Source: an uncultured Oscillospiraceae bacterium (GTDB taxonomy: Bacteria; Bacillota; Clostridia; Oscillospirales; Oscillospiraceae). Taken from it: a stretch of 10,895 nt of DNA. The position numbers and the translations under genes were made by a program. The stretch is taken from contig CAJUQD010000075.1 in the NCBI GenBank assembly GCA_910588105.1, positions 1-10,895 of the forward strand, written 5' to 3'. Under the pieces are notes generated by a model, which was not told the DNA's origin, did no database searches, and was given only the letters and a program-made list of their open reading frames with translations. Shown here one piece after another: positions 1 through 5,819 of this stretch (the first letter of the stretch is position 1; each line of letters begins with the position of its first letter).

Positions 1-1
1 T

Positions 2-49
2 GCAGCTAAAAAAAGTCGAAATATTTTTTGGTTTTTACTTGACACTTTC
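2..49 (+). pseudogene. Out-of-frame upstream piece of the serine recombinase
   Basis: In the frame starting at position 2, the DNA reads AAKKSRNIFWFLLDTF and then stops at TGA 50-52. In this recombinase family a tryptophan usually lies eight residues before the Asp of DEG(I/T)(S/T)GT, and an aromatic residue lies two before it, as in a W-x6-Y-(S/A)-DEG pattern. Frame 2 supplies W at 29-31 and F at 47-49 with exactly that spacing if a serine codon follows. The downstream frame begins with TCT GAT GAG (48-56). Restoring two bases, TTCTCTGAT in place of TTCTGAT, would join the two frames. I therefore read 2-49 as the natural continuation of the gene, broken by a 2-bp loss in a TC repeat. A sequencing error would look the same. 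The part further left lies outside the window. Confidence 0.6.
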
Positions 50-1457
50 TGATGAGGGGATTAGCGGAACGAGTTTAAAAAAGCGCATTGAGTTTCAGCG
101 GCTGATGCAGGACGCGCAGATGGGCCTCTTTGAGATGGTCGTGGTAAAGGACATCTCCCGTGTGGCTCGTAATACAGTAGATTTTCTTCAGAGTATCCGT
201 GTCTTGAAGTCAAGCGGTATCAACGTGGTTTTCATCACAGCCAATATGACGTCATTGGGAGACAGTGAGTTTATCCTCACCATTTTTGGAGCTATGGCTC
301 AGGAGGAAAGCGGAAACCTGTCCAAGCGGGTCAAATGGGGAAAGAAGATCAACGCAAAGAAAGGGCGGGTGCCCCAGCGGATTTTTGGCTATGACCGCAT
401 GGATAACTTTACCCTTCAGATCAACCCCATGGAGGCTGAGGTTGTCCGAAAAATTTTCCGTATGTACCTGAAAGAGGGTGCTGGCTGCCGGGGCATCAGC
501 CTTGCCTTGAATGCGGACGGCGCCAAAACAAAATTCGGCTGTGAATGGAACCCTCGAGGCGTCCGACGTATTCTGACAAATCCGATTTACTGCGGCCACT
601 ATGTGAACAACAAGTATGAAATTGAAGACTTTTTGACCGGCCATCAGATACGGCTTCCAGCAGAGGAGAACTTTCACCACGAGCGCCCGGACTGGGCTAT
701 TATTACAGTGGATGAGTTCAGGTGCGCACAGATTCAGATTGAGGAACGCCGCAGGAAATACAAAACGTTTGATGGACACAGCACTGATTCAAGGTACAGC
801 TCAAAGCATCTGTTCAGTACGCTGATCAAATGTGAACACTGCGGTAAATCATTTTGTAGAAGGAAGTATACCTATGTCAACACCCGGGAGTACTGGATAT
901 GCTCGACCAACAGCCAGTATACTGCCGAGCAATGCGACAACCTTGTCAAAATTGAGGAAGCGGAACTGCTCGTTGAGATCCAAACTTATCTCAGCTCACT
1001 AATTCTGGATAAAGATCGTTTTGTTCAAGGTGTTCTGTCGGAGGTAGGCAAGCGCCGTTCCGATACACAGGATCAGATCAAGACTGAAGATGTAGAAAAG
1101 AAAAGAAAGCGCCTGCTGGCGAAGAAATCCCGCTATCAGGAAATGTACGCAAACGATGTCATGACGATGGCCGAGTTGAAAGAAAAAACGGCGCAAATTG
1201 CCAAGGAATTGGTTACGCTGGATGACAGCTTGAAACTGCTGGAGCGATCCATCGCCGCTCAGCGGAATAGCGAAAATTTGGTGAAATTGTACATAATGGA
1301 GATTGAGCGGTTTTTAAAGCTGGAAACGGCGACAAACCTCGATTTGCGTCGAATTGTTGAGCAGATTAGCGTAAACAGGGATGGGACTGTTCGGATCATC
1401 TTAAAAAAATTAGATGATTTGAATGCCCGCCAAAACCTTCCAAGTTGGTGTCGATGA
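39..1457 (+). CDS. Large serine recombinase of a mobile element, 5' end missing and probably frameshifted
   Basis: Site-specific recombinase of the large serine (resolvase/invertase plus Recombinase domain) family, which integrates and excises elements at short att sites. Numbered from the TTG at 39, the later part of the catalytic domain is visible: DEGISGTS (5-12), VVVKDISRVARNT (34-46), and the helix around AQEESGNLSKR (88-97). The Recombinase domain follows (about 115-240; ILTNPIYCGHYVN at 178-190). A zinc ribbon comes next (C265, C268, C288, C299), then a charged, probably coiled-coil stretch (about 340-410) and the C-terminal end. The N-terminal strand with the catalytic serine is absent. 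TTG 39 has no ribosome binding site, so it is only the first possible start after what appears to be a frameshift (see 2-49). The gene is visibly less GC-rich than everything to its right. Its stop overlaps the next open frame (ATGA at 1454-1457), and it sits at the end of its element, the usual place for such an integrase. Family assignment is firm; activity is doubtful. Confidence 0.88.
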   Translation: MTLSDEGISGTSLKKRIEFQRLMQDAQMGLFEMVVVKDISRVARNTVDFLQSIRVLKSSGINVVFITANMTSLGDSEFILTIFGAMAQEESGNLSKRVKWGKKINAKKGRVPQRIFGYDRMDNFTLQINPMEAEVVRKIFRMYLKEGAGCRGISLALNADGAKTKFGCEWNPRGVRRILTNPIYCGHYVNNKYEIEDFLTGHQIRLPAEENFHHERPDWAIITVDEFRCAQIQIEERRRKYKTFDGHSTDSRYSSKHLFSTLIKCEHCGKSFCRRKYTYVNTREYWICSTNSQYTAEQCDNLVKIEEAELLVEIQTYLSSLILDKDRFVQGVLSEVGKRRSDTQDQIKTEDVEKKRKRLLAKKSRYQEMYANDVMTMAELKEKTAQIAKELVTLDDSLKLLERSIAAQRNSENLVKLYIMEIERFLKLETATNLDLRRIVEQISVNRDGTVRIILKKLDDLNARQNLPSWCR

Positions 1458-1466
1458 CAAACTCTG
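1430..1466. other. Probable right attachment junction (element/chromosome boundary)
   Basis: Base composition changes sharply here: A/T-rich recombinase codons up to about 1420, then GC-rich DNA typical of the chromosome from about 1466. The recombinase stop (1455-1457) falls within the changeover. An imperfect inverted repeat, AGTTGGT (1443-1449) and ACAAACT (1457-1463), six of seven positions paired across a 7-base centre, straddles the junction. That is the sort of dyad serine integrases bind, although short dyads also occur by chance. The matching left junction is outside the window, so the crossover bases cannot be defined. Confidence 0.45.
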
Positions 1467-1834
1467 TGGACCCCATTATCCTGTCTATGCGCCTGTCCGA
1501 CCCCTGCGAGCCGCCTGTATGCGCCTGCGGCGATGGGGCGGAGGTGCCTGCGGGCATTGCCGGCTGTTTCCCCGGTGAGCTGAACATGGGGGGCGAGGGC
1601 CGGAGGGTGTATGTCACCCTGGGCCAGTTCTCCATCATCCGCCTGGAGCGGGACAGCCAGCTGCTCATCCCCGCCTATGACTACTGCATGCCCAGCAAAG
1701 AGTGCACCGCCGGGGGCGGCGAGGAGGATCCCTGCGCCATCTTCCGCCAGGTGCAGTTCCCTGTGGAGGAGTTCTTCCCCCCCAATACCATCACCCCGCC
1801 GGAGGGCTGCCAGGATAAGAACTGCTGCCTGTAA
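1454..1834 (+). CDS. Cysteine-rich conserved-looking protein of unknown function, probably the 3' part of a gene interrupted by the element
   Basis: From ATG 1454 this reads 126 residues with ten cysteines (C18, C23, C25, C38, C78, C84, C94, C119, C124, C125). The core is well formed: DPIILSMRLSDPCEPPVCAC (6-25), VYVTLGQFSIIRLERD (52-67), LLIPAYDYCMPSKEC (70-84) and a C-terminal FPVEEFFPPNT (102-112). It has no signal peptide or membrane segment. I do not recognise a named family; it resembles uncharacterised proteins of Clostridia, but I cannot confirm that here. The GC-rich codon use matches the chromosomal genes to the right, not the recombinase to the left. No Shine-Dalgarno sequence precedes ATG 1454 (or GTG 1448 or TTG 1445). 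The frame stays open only to 1418, inside the recombinase. The simplest reading is that the true N-terminus lies on the far side of the inserted element and that this start is accidental. The alternative is a complete small gene translationally coupled to the recombinase by the ATGA overlap. The cysteine pattern could suit a disulfide- or metal-rich structural protein such as a spore-layer component, but that is speculation. Confidence 0.6.
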   Translation: MTNSVDPIILSMRLSDPCEPPVCACGDGAEVPAGIAGCFPGELNMGGEGRRVYVTLGQFSIIRLERDSQLLIPAYDYCMPSKECTAGGGEEDPCAIFRQVQFPVEEFFPPNTITPPEGCQDKNCCL

Positions 1835-1859
1835 GACCGCCGGAACGGGCATTGGCGTT

Positions 1860-1898
1860 GGAGCGGCGCGGCGTCAGCCGTGCCGCTCCTTAATTTTT
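1860..1898 (+). terminator. Strong intrinsic terminator after the cysteine-rich gene
   Basis: The arms 1860-1872 and 1877-1889 form a 13-bp stem, all Watson-Crick except one G-T pair (1868/1881), closed by a four-base loop GTCA (1873-1876). The stem is followed directly by the T-rich run TTAATTTTT (1890-1898). It starts 26 bases after the stop of the cysteine-rich gene and lies 84 bases before murB. It should stop transcription coming from the element or the interrupted gene before the murB operon. Confidence 0.92.
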
Positions 1899-1909
1899 CA
1901 TGAATGCTA

Positions 1910-1938
1910 TTCTCTTTTTAGACAAAACGTGGTAAAAT
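1910..1938 (+). promoter_or_regulatory. Probable sigma-A promoter of the murB operon (extended -10 type)
   Basis: In the AT-rich gap between the terminator and murB, TAAAAT (1933-1938) matches the -10 consensus at five of six positions. It is preceded by TG at 1930-1931, giving an extended -10 (TGGTAAAAT). At the standard 17-bp distance the -35 is weak (TTCTCT, 1910-1915), as expected for an extended -10 promoter. Another possible pair, TAGACA (1919-1924) with TGAAAT (1942-1947) at 17 bp, has a better -35 and a poorer -10. Transcription would start about 35-45 bases before the murB start codon. The gap must contain a promoter if the terminator at 1860-1898 works; which hexamers are used is uncertain. 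Confidence 0.5.
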
Positions 1939-1970
1939 AATTGAAATGATATTCGGCGCAACCCGCCCGA

Positions 1971-1976
1971 AGGAGG
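1971..1976 (+). promoter_or_regulatory. Ribosome binding site of murB (AGGAGG)
   Basis: A perfect AGGAGG lies 5 bases before ATG 1982 and 8 bases before ATG 1985. This fixes the murB start at one of these adjacent codons and rules out the in-frame ATG at 1946, which would put the ribosome binding site inside the coding region and add 12 residues unlike the family N-terminus. Confidence 0.9.
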
Positions 1977-1981
1977 CTCCC

Positions 1982-2956
1982 ATGATGAACTGGAACGCAC
2001 TGTATCACTGCCTGCGTGAGCGGGCACCGTCCCTGGAGCTGCGCCGTGACGAGCCTATGAGCCGCCATACCTCCTTCCGGGTGGGCGGGCCGGTTCCGAT
2101 GATGGCTTTGCCCAAAAGCGAGGACGAGGCCCAGCAGGTGATGCAGACCGCCGCGCAGGGGTTTGGCATAAAGGCCTTTTTCATGGGGAAAGGCTCCAAC
2201 CTGCTGGTGTCCGACCAGGGGGCGGACCTGCTGGTGGTCAAGGCCTGCGACGGCCTGAACCGGCTGGAGCTGCTCCCGGAGGGCGAGTGGCCCGGCCACA
2301 GCACCATCCTGGCCGGGAGCGGCGTGTCCCTGGCCCGGCTCTCCAATTTCGCGCTGGAGCACGGCCTGGCCGGGCTGGAGTTCGCCCATGGCATCCCCGG
2401 AAGCGTGGGGGGCGGCGTGTACATGAACGCCGGGGCCTACGGCGGGGAGCTGGGGCAGGTGGTATCCAGCGTGTCCTCCGCCGCTTTCCCGGCGGAAGAA
2501 GAGATGCGGATGTGGATAGACTCCGGGTTTTCCTACCGCCACAGCCGGTTCCAGGAGCAGGACGAGTTCATCCTGCGGGCCTGTTTTTCCCTGAAACCAG
2601 GGGACCCTGCCGGGATCAAGGCCAAGATGGACGACCTGGCCCGACGCCGCCGGGAGAAGCAGCCCCTGGAATACCCCAGCGCCGGGTCCACGTTTAAGCG
2701 GCCCGAGCCGGTAAACGGGCAGCCGGTGTACGCAGCCGCCCTCATCGACCGATGCGGCCTGAAAGGACTGACGGTGGGTGGGGCCCAAGTGTCTGAGAAG
2801 CATGCGGGCTTTATTGTCAACCGGGGCGGGGCCTGCTGCGATGATATTAGAAAGCTGATGGCCCAGGTACGGGAGCGGGTGTTCCGGGAGACGGGGGTGA
2901 CACTGGAGCCTGAGGTGCGCTGGTTGGGGAAGGAGGGAGAAGGATGGAATTTCTGA
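1982..2956 (+). CDS. murB: UDP-N-acetylenolpyruvoylglucosamine reductase MurB
   Basis: Cytoplasmic flavoenzyme that uses NADPH to reduce UDP-GlcNAc-enolpyruvate to UDP-MurNAc, the second committed step of peptidoglycan precursor synthesis. The 324-residue product is about normal length for the shorter Gram-positive (type II) form. FAD-binding motifs are RHTSFRVGG (28-36), FFMGKGSNLLVSD (66-78) and the glycine-rich HGIPGSVGGGVYMNAGAYGG (136-155). The substrate/catalytic part has SGFSYRHSRF (181-190), QPLEYPSAGSTFKRP (227-241) with the proton-donor serine S236, and LEPEVRWLG (308-316) with the conserved glutamate E311. GLKGLTVGGAQVSEKHAGFIVN (259-280) is the typical C-terminal domain motif. It is the first gene after the terminator and probable promoter, and its last 13 bases overlap rapZ, so the two should be translated together. 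No key residue is missing. Confidence 0.97.
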   Translation: MMNWNALYHCLRERAPSLELRRDEPMSRHTSFRVGGPVPMMALPKSEDEAQQVMQTAAQGFGIKAFFMGKGSNLLVSDQGADLLVVKACDGLNRLELLPEGEWPGHSTILAGSGVSLARLSNFALEHGLAGLEFAHGIPGSVGGGVYMNAGAYGGELGQVVSSVSSAAFPAEEEMRMWIDSGFSYRHSRFQEQDEFILRACFSLKPGDPAGIKAKMDDLARRRREKQPLEYPSAGSTFKRPEPVNGQPVYAAALIDRCGLKGLTVGGAQVSEKHAGFIVNRGGACCDDIRKLMAQVRERVFRETGVTLEPEVRWLGKEGEGWNF

Positions 2957-3807
2957 TCGTATCGGGCCTGTCCGGGGCGGGCAAGTCTACCGTCATGTCC
3001 ATTTTGGAGGACAGCGGTTTTTTCTGTGTAGACAATCTGCCCCCGGTACTCATCCCTAAGTTCGCCGAGGTCTGCATGGCGGGCGCGGGGACCTACGAGC
3101 GGGTGGCCATGGTGTGCGACATCCGGGGCGGGGAGAATTTCGACGGCCTGTTTGAGGCGATGGAAGCGCTGAAAGCCATGGTGTTCCAGTACAAGGTGCT
3201 GTTTGTGGAGGCGGAGGATGCCGTCATTATCAAACGCTACAAGGAGACCCGCCGCAGCCATCCCCTTCTGGATGAGCTGGGCAGCCTCACCCGGGCGGTG
3301 GAGCACGAGCGGCAGGTGATGGTGCCGGTGCGTTCCCGTGCGGACTACATCATCAACACCACCACCCTGTCGGTGCGCAAGCTTCGGGGGCAGGTGCTGG
3401 ACATGTTCGCCCCCAACCGAAAGAGCGTCAGTGAGATGAGCGTAACCGTGACGTCCTTCGGCTTCAAGTACGGCCTGCCGTTGGAGGCGGATCTGGTGTT
3501 TGACGTTCGTTTCCTGCCCAACCCCTTCTATGTGGAAGCGCTGCGGCCCCAGACCGGCCTGGACAAGGGGGTGGCAGATTATGTGTTCCAAAGCCCCACC
3601 GCCCAGGAGCTGCTGGAAAAGCTGCGGGGGCTGATGGACTTTCTGCTCCCCCATTTTGTGGAGGAGGGCAAGAGCGCCCTGGTGGTTGCCGTGGGCTGCA
3701 CCGGGGGACGGCACCGCTCGGTGGCGGTGACACACGCGCTGACGCAGTACATCCAATCCCTGGGCTACGCCGCGGGCGAGACCCACCGAGACATGACGAG
3801 GGCATGA
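2944..3807 (+). CDS. rapZ: RapZ/YvcJ family P-loop nucleotide-binding protein
   Basis: Cytoplasmic nucleotide-binding protein of the RapZ (YvcJ) family. In E. coli RapZ is an RNA-binding adaptor that controls GlmS via small RNAs; in Bacillus the homologue YvcJ hydrolyses nucleotides and has been linked to competence. At 287 residues it is full length. The N-terminal kinase-like domain has the Walker A motif GLSGAGKST (8-16), VDNLPP (29-34), CDIRGG (58-63) and RRSHPL (103-108). The C-terminal domain has SFGFKYGLPLEADLVFDVRF (171-190), LPNPFYVEALRPQTGLD (191-207) and the signature GCTGGRHRSVAV (251-262). AGGAGG at 2931-2936, inside the end of murB, is 7 bases from the start. The short tail after HRDM lacks the lysine/arginine cluster used for RNA binding in E. 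coli, so an sRNA-adaptor role should not be assumed. The stop overlaps the yvcK start (ATGA, 3804-3807). Confidence 0.97.
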   Translation: MEFLIVSGLSGAGKSTVMSILEDSGFFCVDNLPPVLIPKFAEVCMAGAGTYERVAMVCDIRGGENFDGLFEAMEALKAMVFQYKVLFVEAEDAVIIKRYKETRRSHPLLDELGSLTRAVEHERQVMVPVRSRADYIINTTTLSVRKLRGQVLDMFAPNRKSVSEMSVTVTSFGFKYGLPLEADLVFDVRFLPNPFYVEALRPQTGLDKGVADYVFQSPTAQELLEKLRGLMDFLLPHFVEEGKSALVVAVGCTGGRHRSVAVTHALTQYIQSLGYAAGETHRDMTRA

Positions 3808-4808
3808 ACATGACTGAAACCAAACGGCGCAAAGGGCCCGCCATTGTGGCCCTGGGGGGTGGGCACGGCCTGTCCGCCATTTTGAGGGGCCTGAAGCTAT
3901 ACACCGACGACCTGACCGCCATTGTCACCGTGGCCGACGATGGCGGCGGTTCCGGGGTGCTCCGGGAGGATCTTGGTATGCCCCCTCCGGGCGATATCCG
4001 CAGCTGCATGGAGGCGCTGGCGGACACGGAATCGCTGATGCAGCGGCTGCTGGCCTACCGCTTCCCCGATGGGCGGCTGGCGGGGCAGGCGTTCGGCAAC
4101 CTGCTGCTGGCGGCGCTGGACGGCATCTCCGACTCCTTTGACCAGGCGGTGGCCCGGATGAGCCAGGTACTTGCCATCACCGGGCGCATTCTGCCGGTGA
4201 CCAACGCCGATGTGCAGCTGGAGGCCATCTTCGACAACGGATCCAGCGTCCGCGGGGAATCCAAAATTTTTGCCGCCAAAAAGGAGCAGAACTGCCGTAT
4301 CCATCATGTCAGGCTGCTGCCCGAGCACGCCCCGGCGCTGCCCGCCGCCCTGGAGGCCATCCGGCGTGCGGAGGTCATCCTGCTGGGGCCGGGGAGCCTG
4401 TACACCAGCGTCATCCCCAACCTGCTGGTGGACGGCATTTCCGAGGCCATTATGGAAAGCCCGGCCTTGAAAATCTATGTCTGCAACATTATGACCCAGG
4501 ATGGGGAGACGGAGGGCATGACCGCCCAGGACCATGTGGCGGCCCTTTTGGAGCACGGCGGGCCGGGGATGGTAAACCTGTGTCTGTGCAATTCCGACCC
4601 GGTGGGCCGGGAGCTGCTGGAGCGCTATTCCGCCGAGGATGCGGAGCCTATGCGGGTGGATCGGATAGAGATCGAGCTGCTTGGGGCCGAGGTGGTGTAC
4701 CGCCCCCTGATGGACATGGACTGCGGCTACGCCCGGCACTCGGGGATGAAGGTGGCCCAGGCGGTGGTGGAGCTCTATGAGCAGAGGGCGGACACCAAGA
4801 TATTCTAG
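3804..4808 (+). CDS. yvcK: Gluconeogenesis/cell-wall regulator YvcK (GlmR), CofD-like fold
   Basis: Member of the YvcK/GlmR family, related in fold to the CofD (2-phospho-L-lactate transferase) group. In Bacillus GlmR binds UDP-GlcNAc and stimulates GlmS, directing carbon into peptidoglycan precursors, and is needed on gluconeogenic carbon sources. The 334-residue product has all the expected motifs: VALGGGHGLSAILRGLK (15-31), TVADDGGGSGVLR (42-54), PPGDIRSCMEAL (61-72), FGNLLLAAL (97-105), PVTNADVQL (131-139), LLGPGSLYTSVIPNLLV (193-209) and CNIMTQDGETEG (227-238). The ATG at 3804 shares ATGA with the rapZ stop. A second in-frame ATG at 3810 lies 7 bases after GAGGG (3798-3802) and would give MTETKRRKG as N-terminus; it is a realistic alternative start. 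Position between rapZ and whiA is the widely conserved arrangement in Gram-positive bacteria. Confidence 0.97.
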   Translation: MNMTETKRRKGPAIVALGGGHGLSAILRGLKLYTDDLTAIVTVADDGGGSGVLREDLGMPPPGDIRSCMEALADTESLMQRLLAYRFPDGRLAGQAFGNLLLAALDGISDSFDQAVARMSQVLAITGRILPVTNADVQLEAIFDNGSSVRGESKIFAAKKEQNCRIHHVRLLPEHAPALPAALEAIRRAEVILLGPGSLYTSVIPNLLVDGISEAIMESPALKIYVCNIMTQDGETEGMTAQDHVAALLEHGGPGMVNLCLCNSDPVGRELLERYSAEDAEPMRVDRIEIELLGAEVVYRPLMDMDCGYARHSGMKVAQAVVELYEQRADTKIF

Positions 4809-4846
4809 CAGGGCATAAAACTGCTGGGGAAGGGGAGTGAGCCGTC

Positions 4847-5770
4847 GTGGCCTTTTCCGCTGAAGTAAAGGGGGAGCTGTGCCGTCCCCGCGTCAGCCGC
4901 CGATGCTGCGCCCAGGCGGAGGCCTATGGCGTGTTGCTGTTCTGCGGCGCGTTCCACCCCCGCCAGGCCCGGATTGTGACGGAGTGCGCCGCGCTGAAGG
5001 AGCGGCTGCCCCTGCTGTTCCGAAAGGCGTTCAAGCTGTCCTTCGACCAAACCCCCGAGCCGGGGGAAGGGAAGGGGGCCTTTCTCATTGAGGATCCGAT
5101 CAAATTGCAGGCCATCTTTGAGACCTTTGATTTGGAGCGGGACGCCTCGGTGTCCCTGCACATCAACCTGTCTCAACTGGAGGAGGACCACTGCCGGACG
5201 GCCTTCCTCCGGGGGGCGTTTCTGGCGGGTGGCTCGGTGACCGACCCCATGAAGGGCTACCATTTGGAGCTGGCCACCTCCCATTACCACGTGGGGCGGG
5301 AGTTGCCTGCCCTGCTGCGGGAGGCGGGATTTGAACCCAAGGAGACGCAGCGCAAGGGGAACCGAGTGGTGTATTTCAAGCAGTCCCACCACATTGAGGA
5401 CTTTTTGACCTACCTGGGGGCACCGGTATCCGCCATGGCGGTGATGAACGCCAAGCTGGAGCGGGACCTACAGGGGAGGGTGAACCGACAGGTGAACTGC
5501 GACAGCGCCAACCTGGACAAGACGGTGGCGGCGGCAAGGGAGCAGATTGCCGCCATCGGGCGGCTGGAGGCATCCGGGCGGATGGACGCCCTGCCGGACA
5601 AGCTCCGGGAGGCGGCACGGCTGCGGATGGAATACCCGGAGCTGAACCTGGGCCAGCTGGGCGGGCTGTGTGAGCCGGCGGTAAGCAAATCGGCCTTCAA
5701 CCATCGGATGCGGAAGCTGCTGGAATTGGCGGAGGGAAGCGCGGAGCAGGCGCGAACATGGGAAGAGTGA
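4847..5770 (+). CDS. whiA: DNA-binding protein WhiA
   Basis: WhiA homologue: a sporulation transcription factor in Streptomyces and, in Bacillus, a nucleoid-associated protein affecting division and chromosome segregation. The product is 307 residues, the normal size. The N-terminus MAFSAEVKGELC is the family hallmark, followed by a CC pair (20-21). The central part is the LAGLIDADG homing-endonuclease-like fold, with CRTAFLRGAFLAGGSVTDP (116-134) as the first such helix and LELATSHYHVGRELPALL (140-157) after it. The C-terminal helix-turn-helix has LNLGQLGGLCEPAVSKSAF (266-284) and NHRMRKL (285-291). The endonuclease is not expected to cut DNA in this family. The GTG start is chosen because it gives this N-terminus and has GGAG at 4834-4837, 9 bases upstream. 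A 38-base gap separates it from yvcK with no terminator. Confidence 0.97.
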   Translation: MAFSAEVKGELCRPRVSRRCCAQAEAYGVLLFCGAFHPRQARIVTECAALKERLPLLFRKAFKLSFDQTPEPGEGKGAFLIEDPIKLQAIFETFDLERDASVSLHINLSQLEEDHCRTAFLRGAFLAGGSVTDPMKGYHLELATSHYHVGRELPALLREAGFEPKETQRKGNRVVYFKQSHHIEDFLTYLGAPVSAMAVMNAKLERDLQGRVNRQVNCDSANLDKTVAAAREQIAAIGRLEASGRMDALPDKLREAARLRMEYPELNLGQLGGLCEPAVSKSAFNHRMRKLLELAEGSAEQARTWEE

Positions 5771-5819
5771 TAACAAATAGGGAACGCTGAATTTTTATAG
5801 AAAGATAGAGGTATTTGCC

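Noticed and set aside
39..67. TTGACA at 39-44 as a promoter
   Set aside because: At 16-18 bases downstream there is nothing like a -10 (TAGCGG at 62-67), and the position lies inside the recombinase catalytic domain coding sequence.
1946..1981. ATG 1946 as the murB start
   Set aside because: AGGAGG at 1971-1976 would be inside the gene, and the added residues do not resemble a MurB N-terminus.
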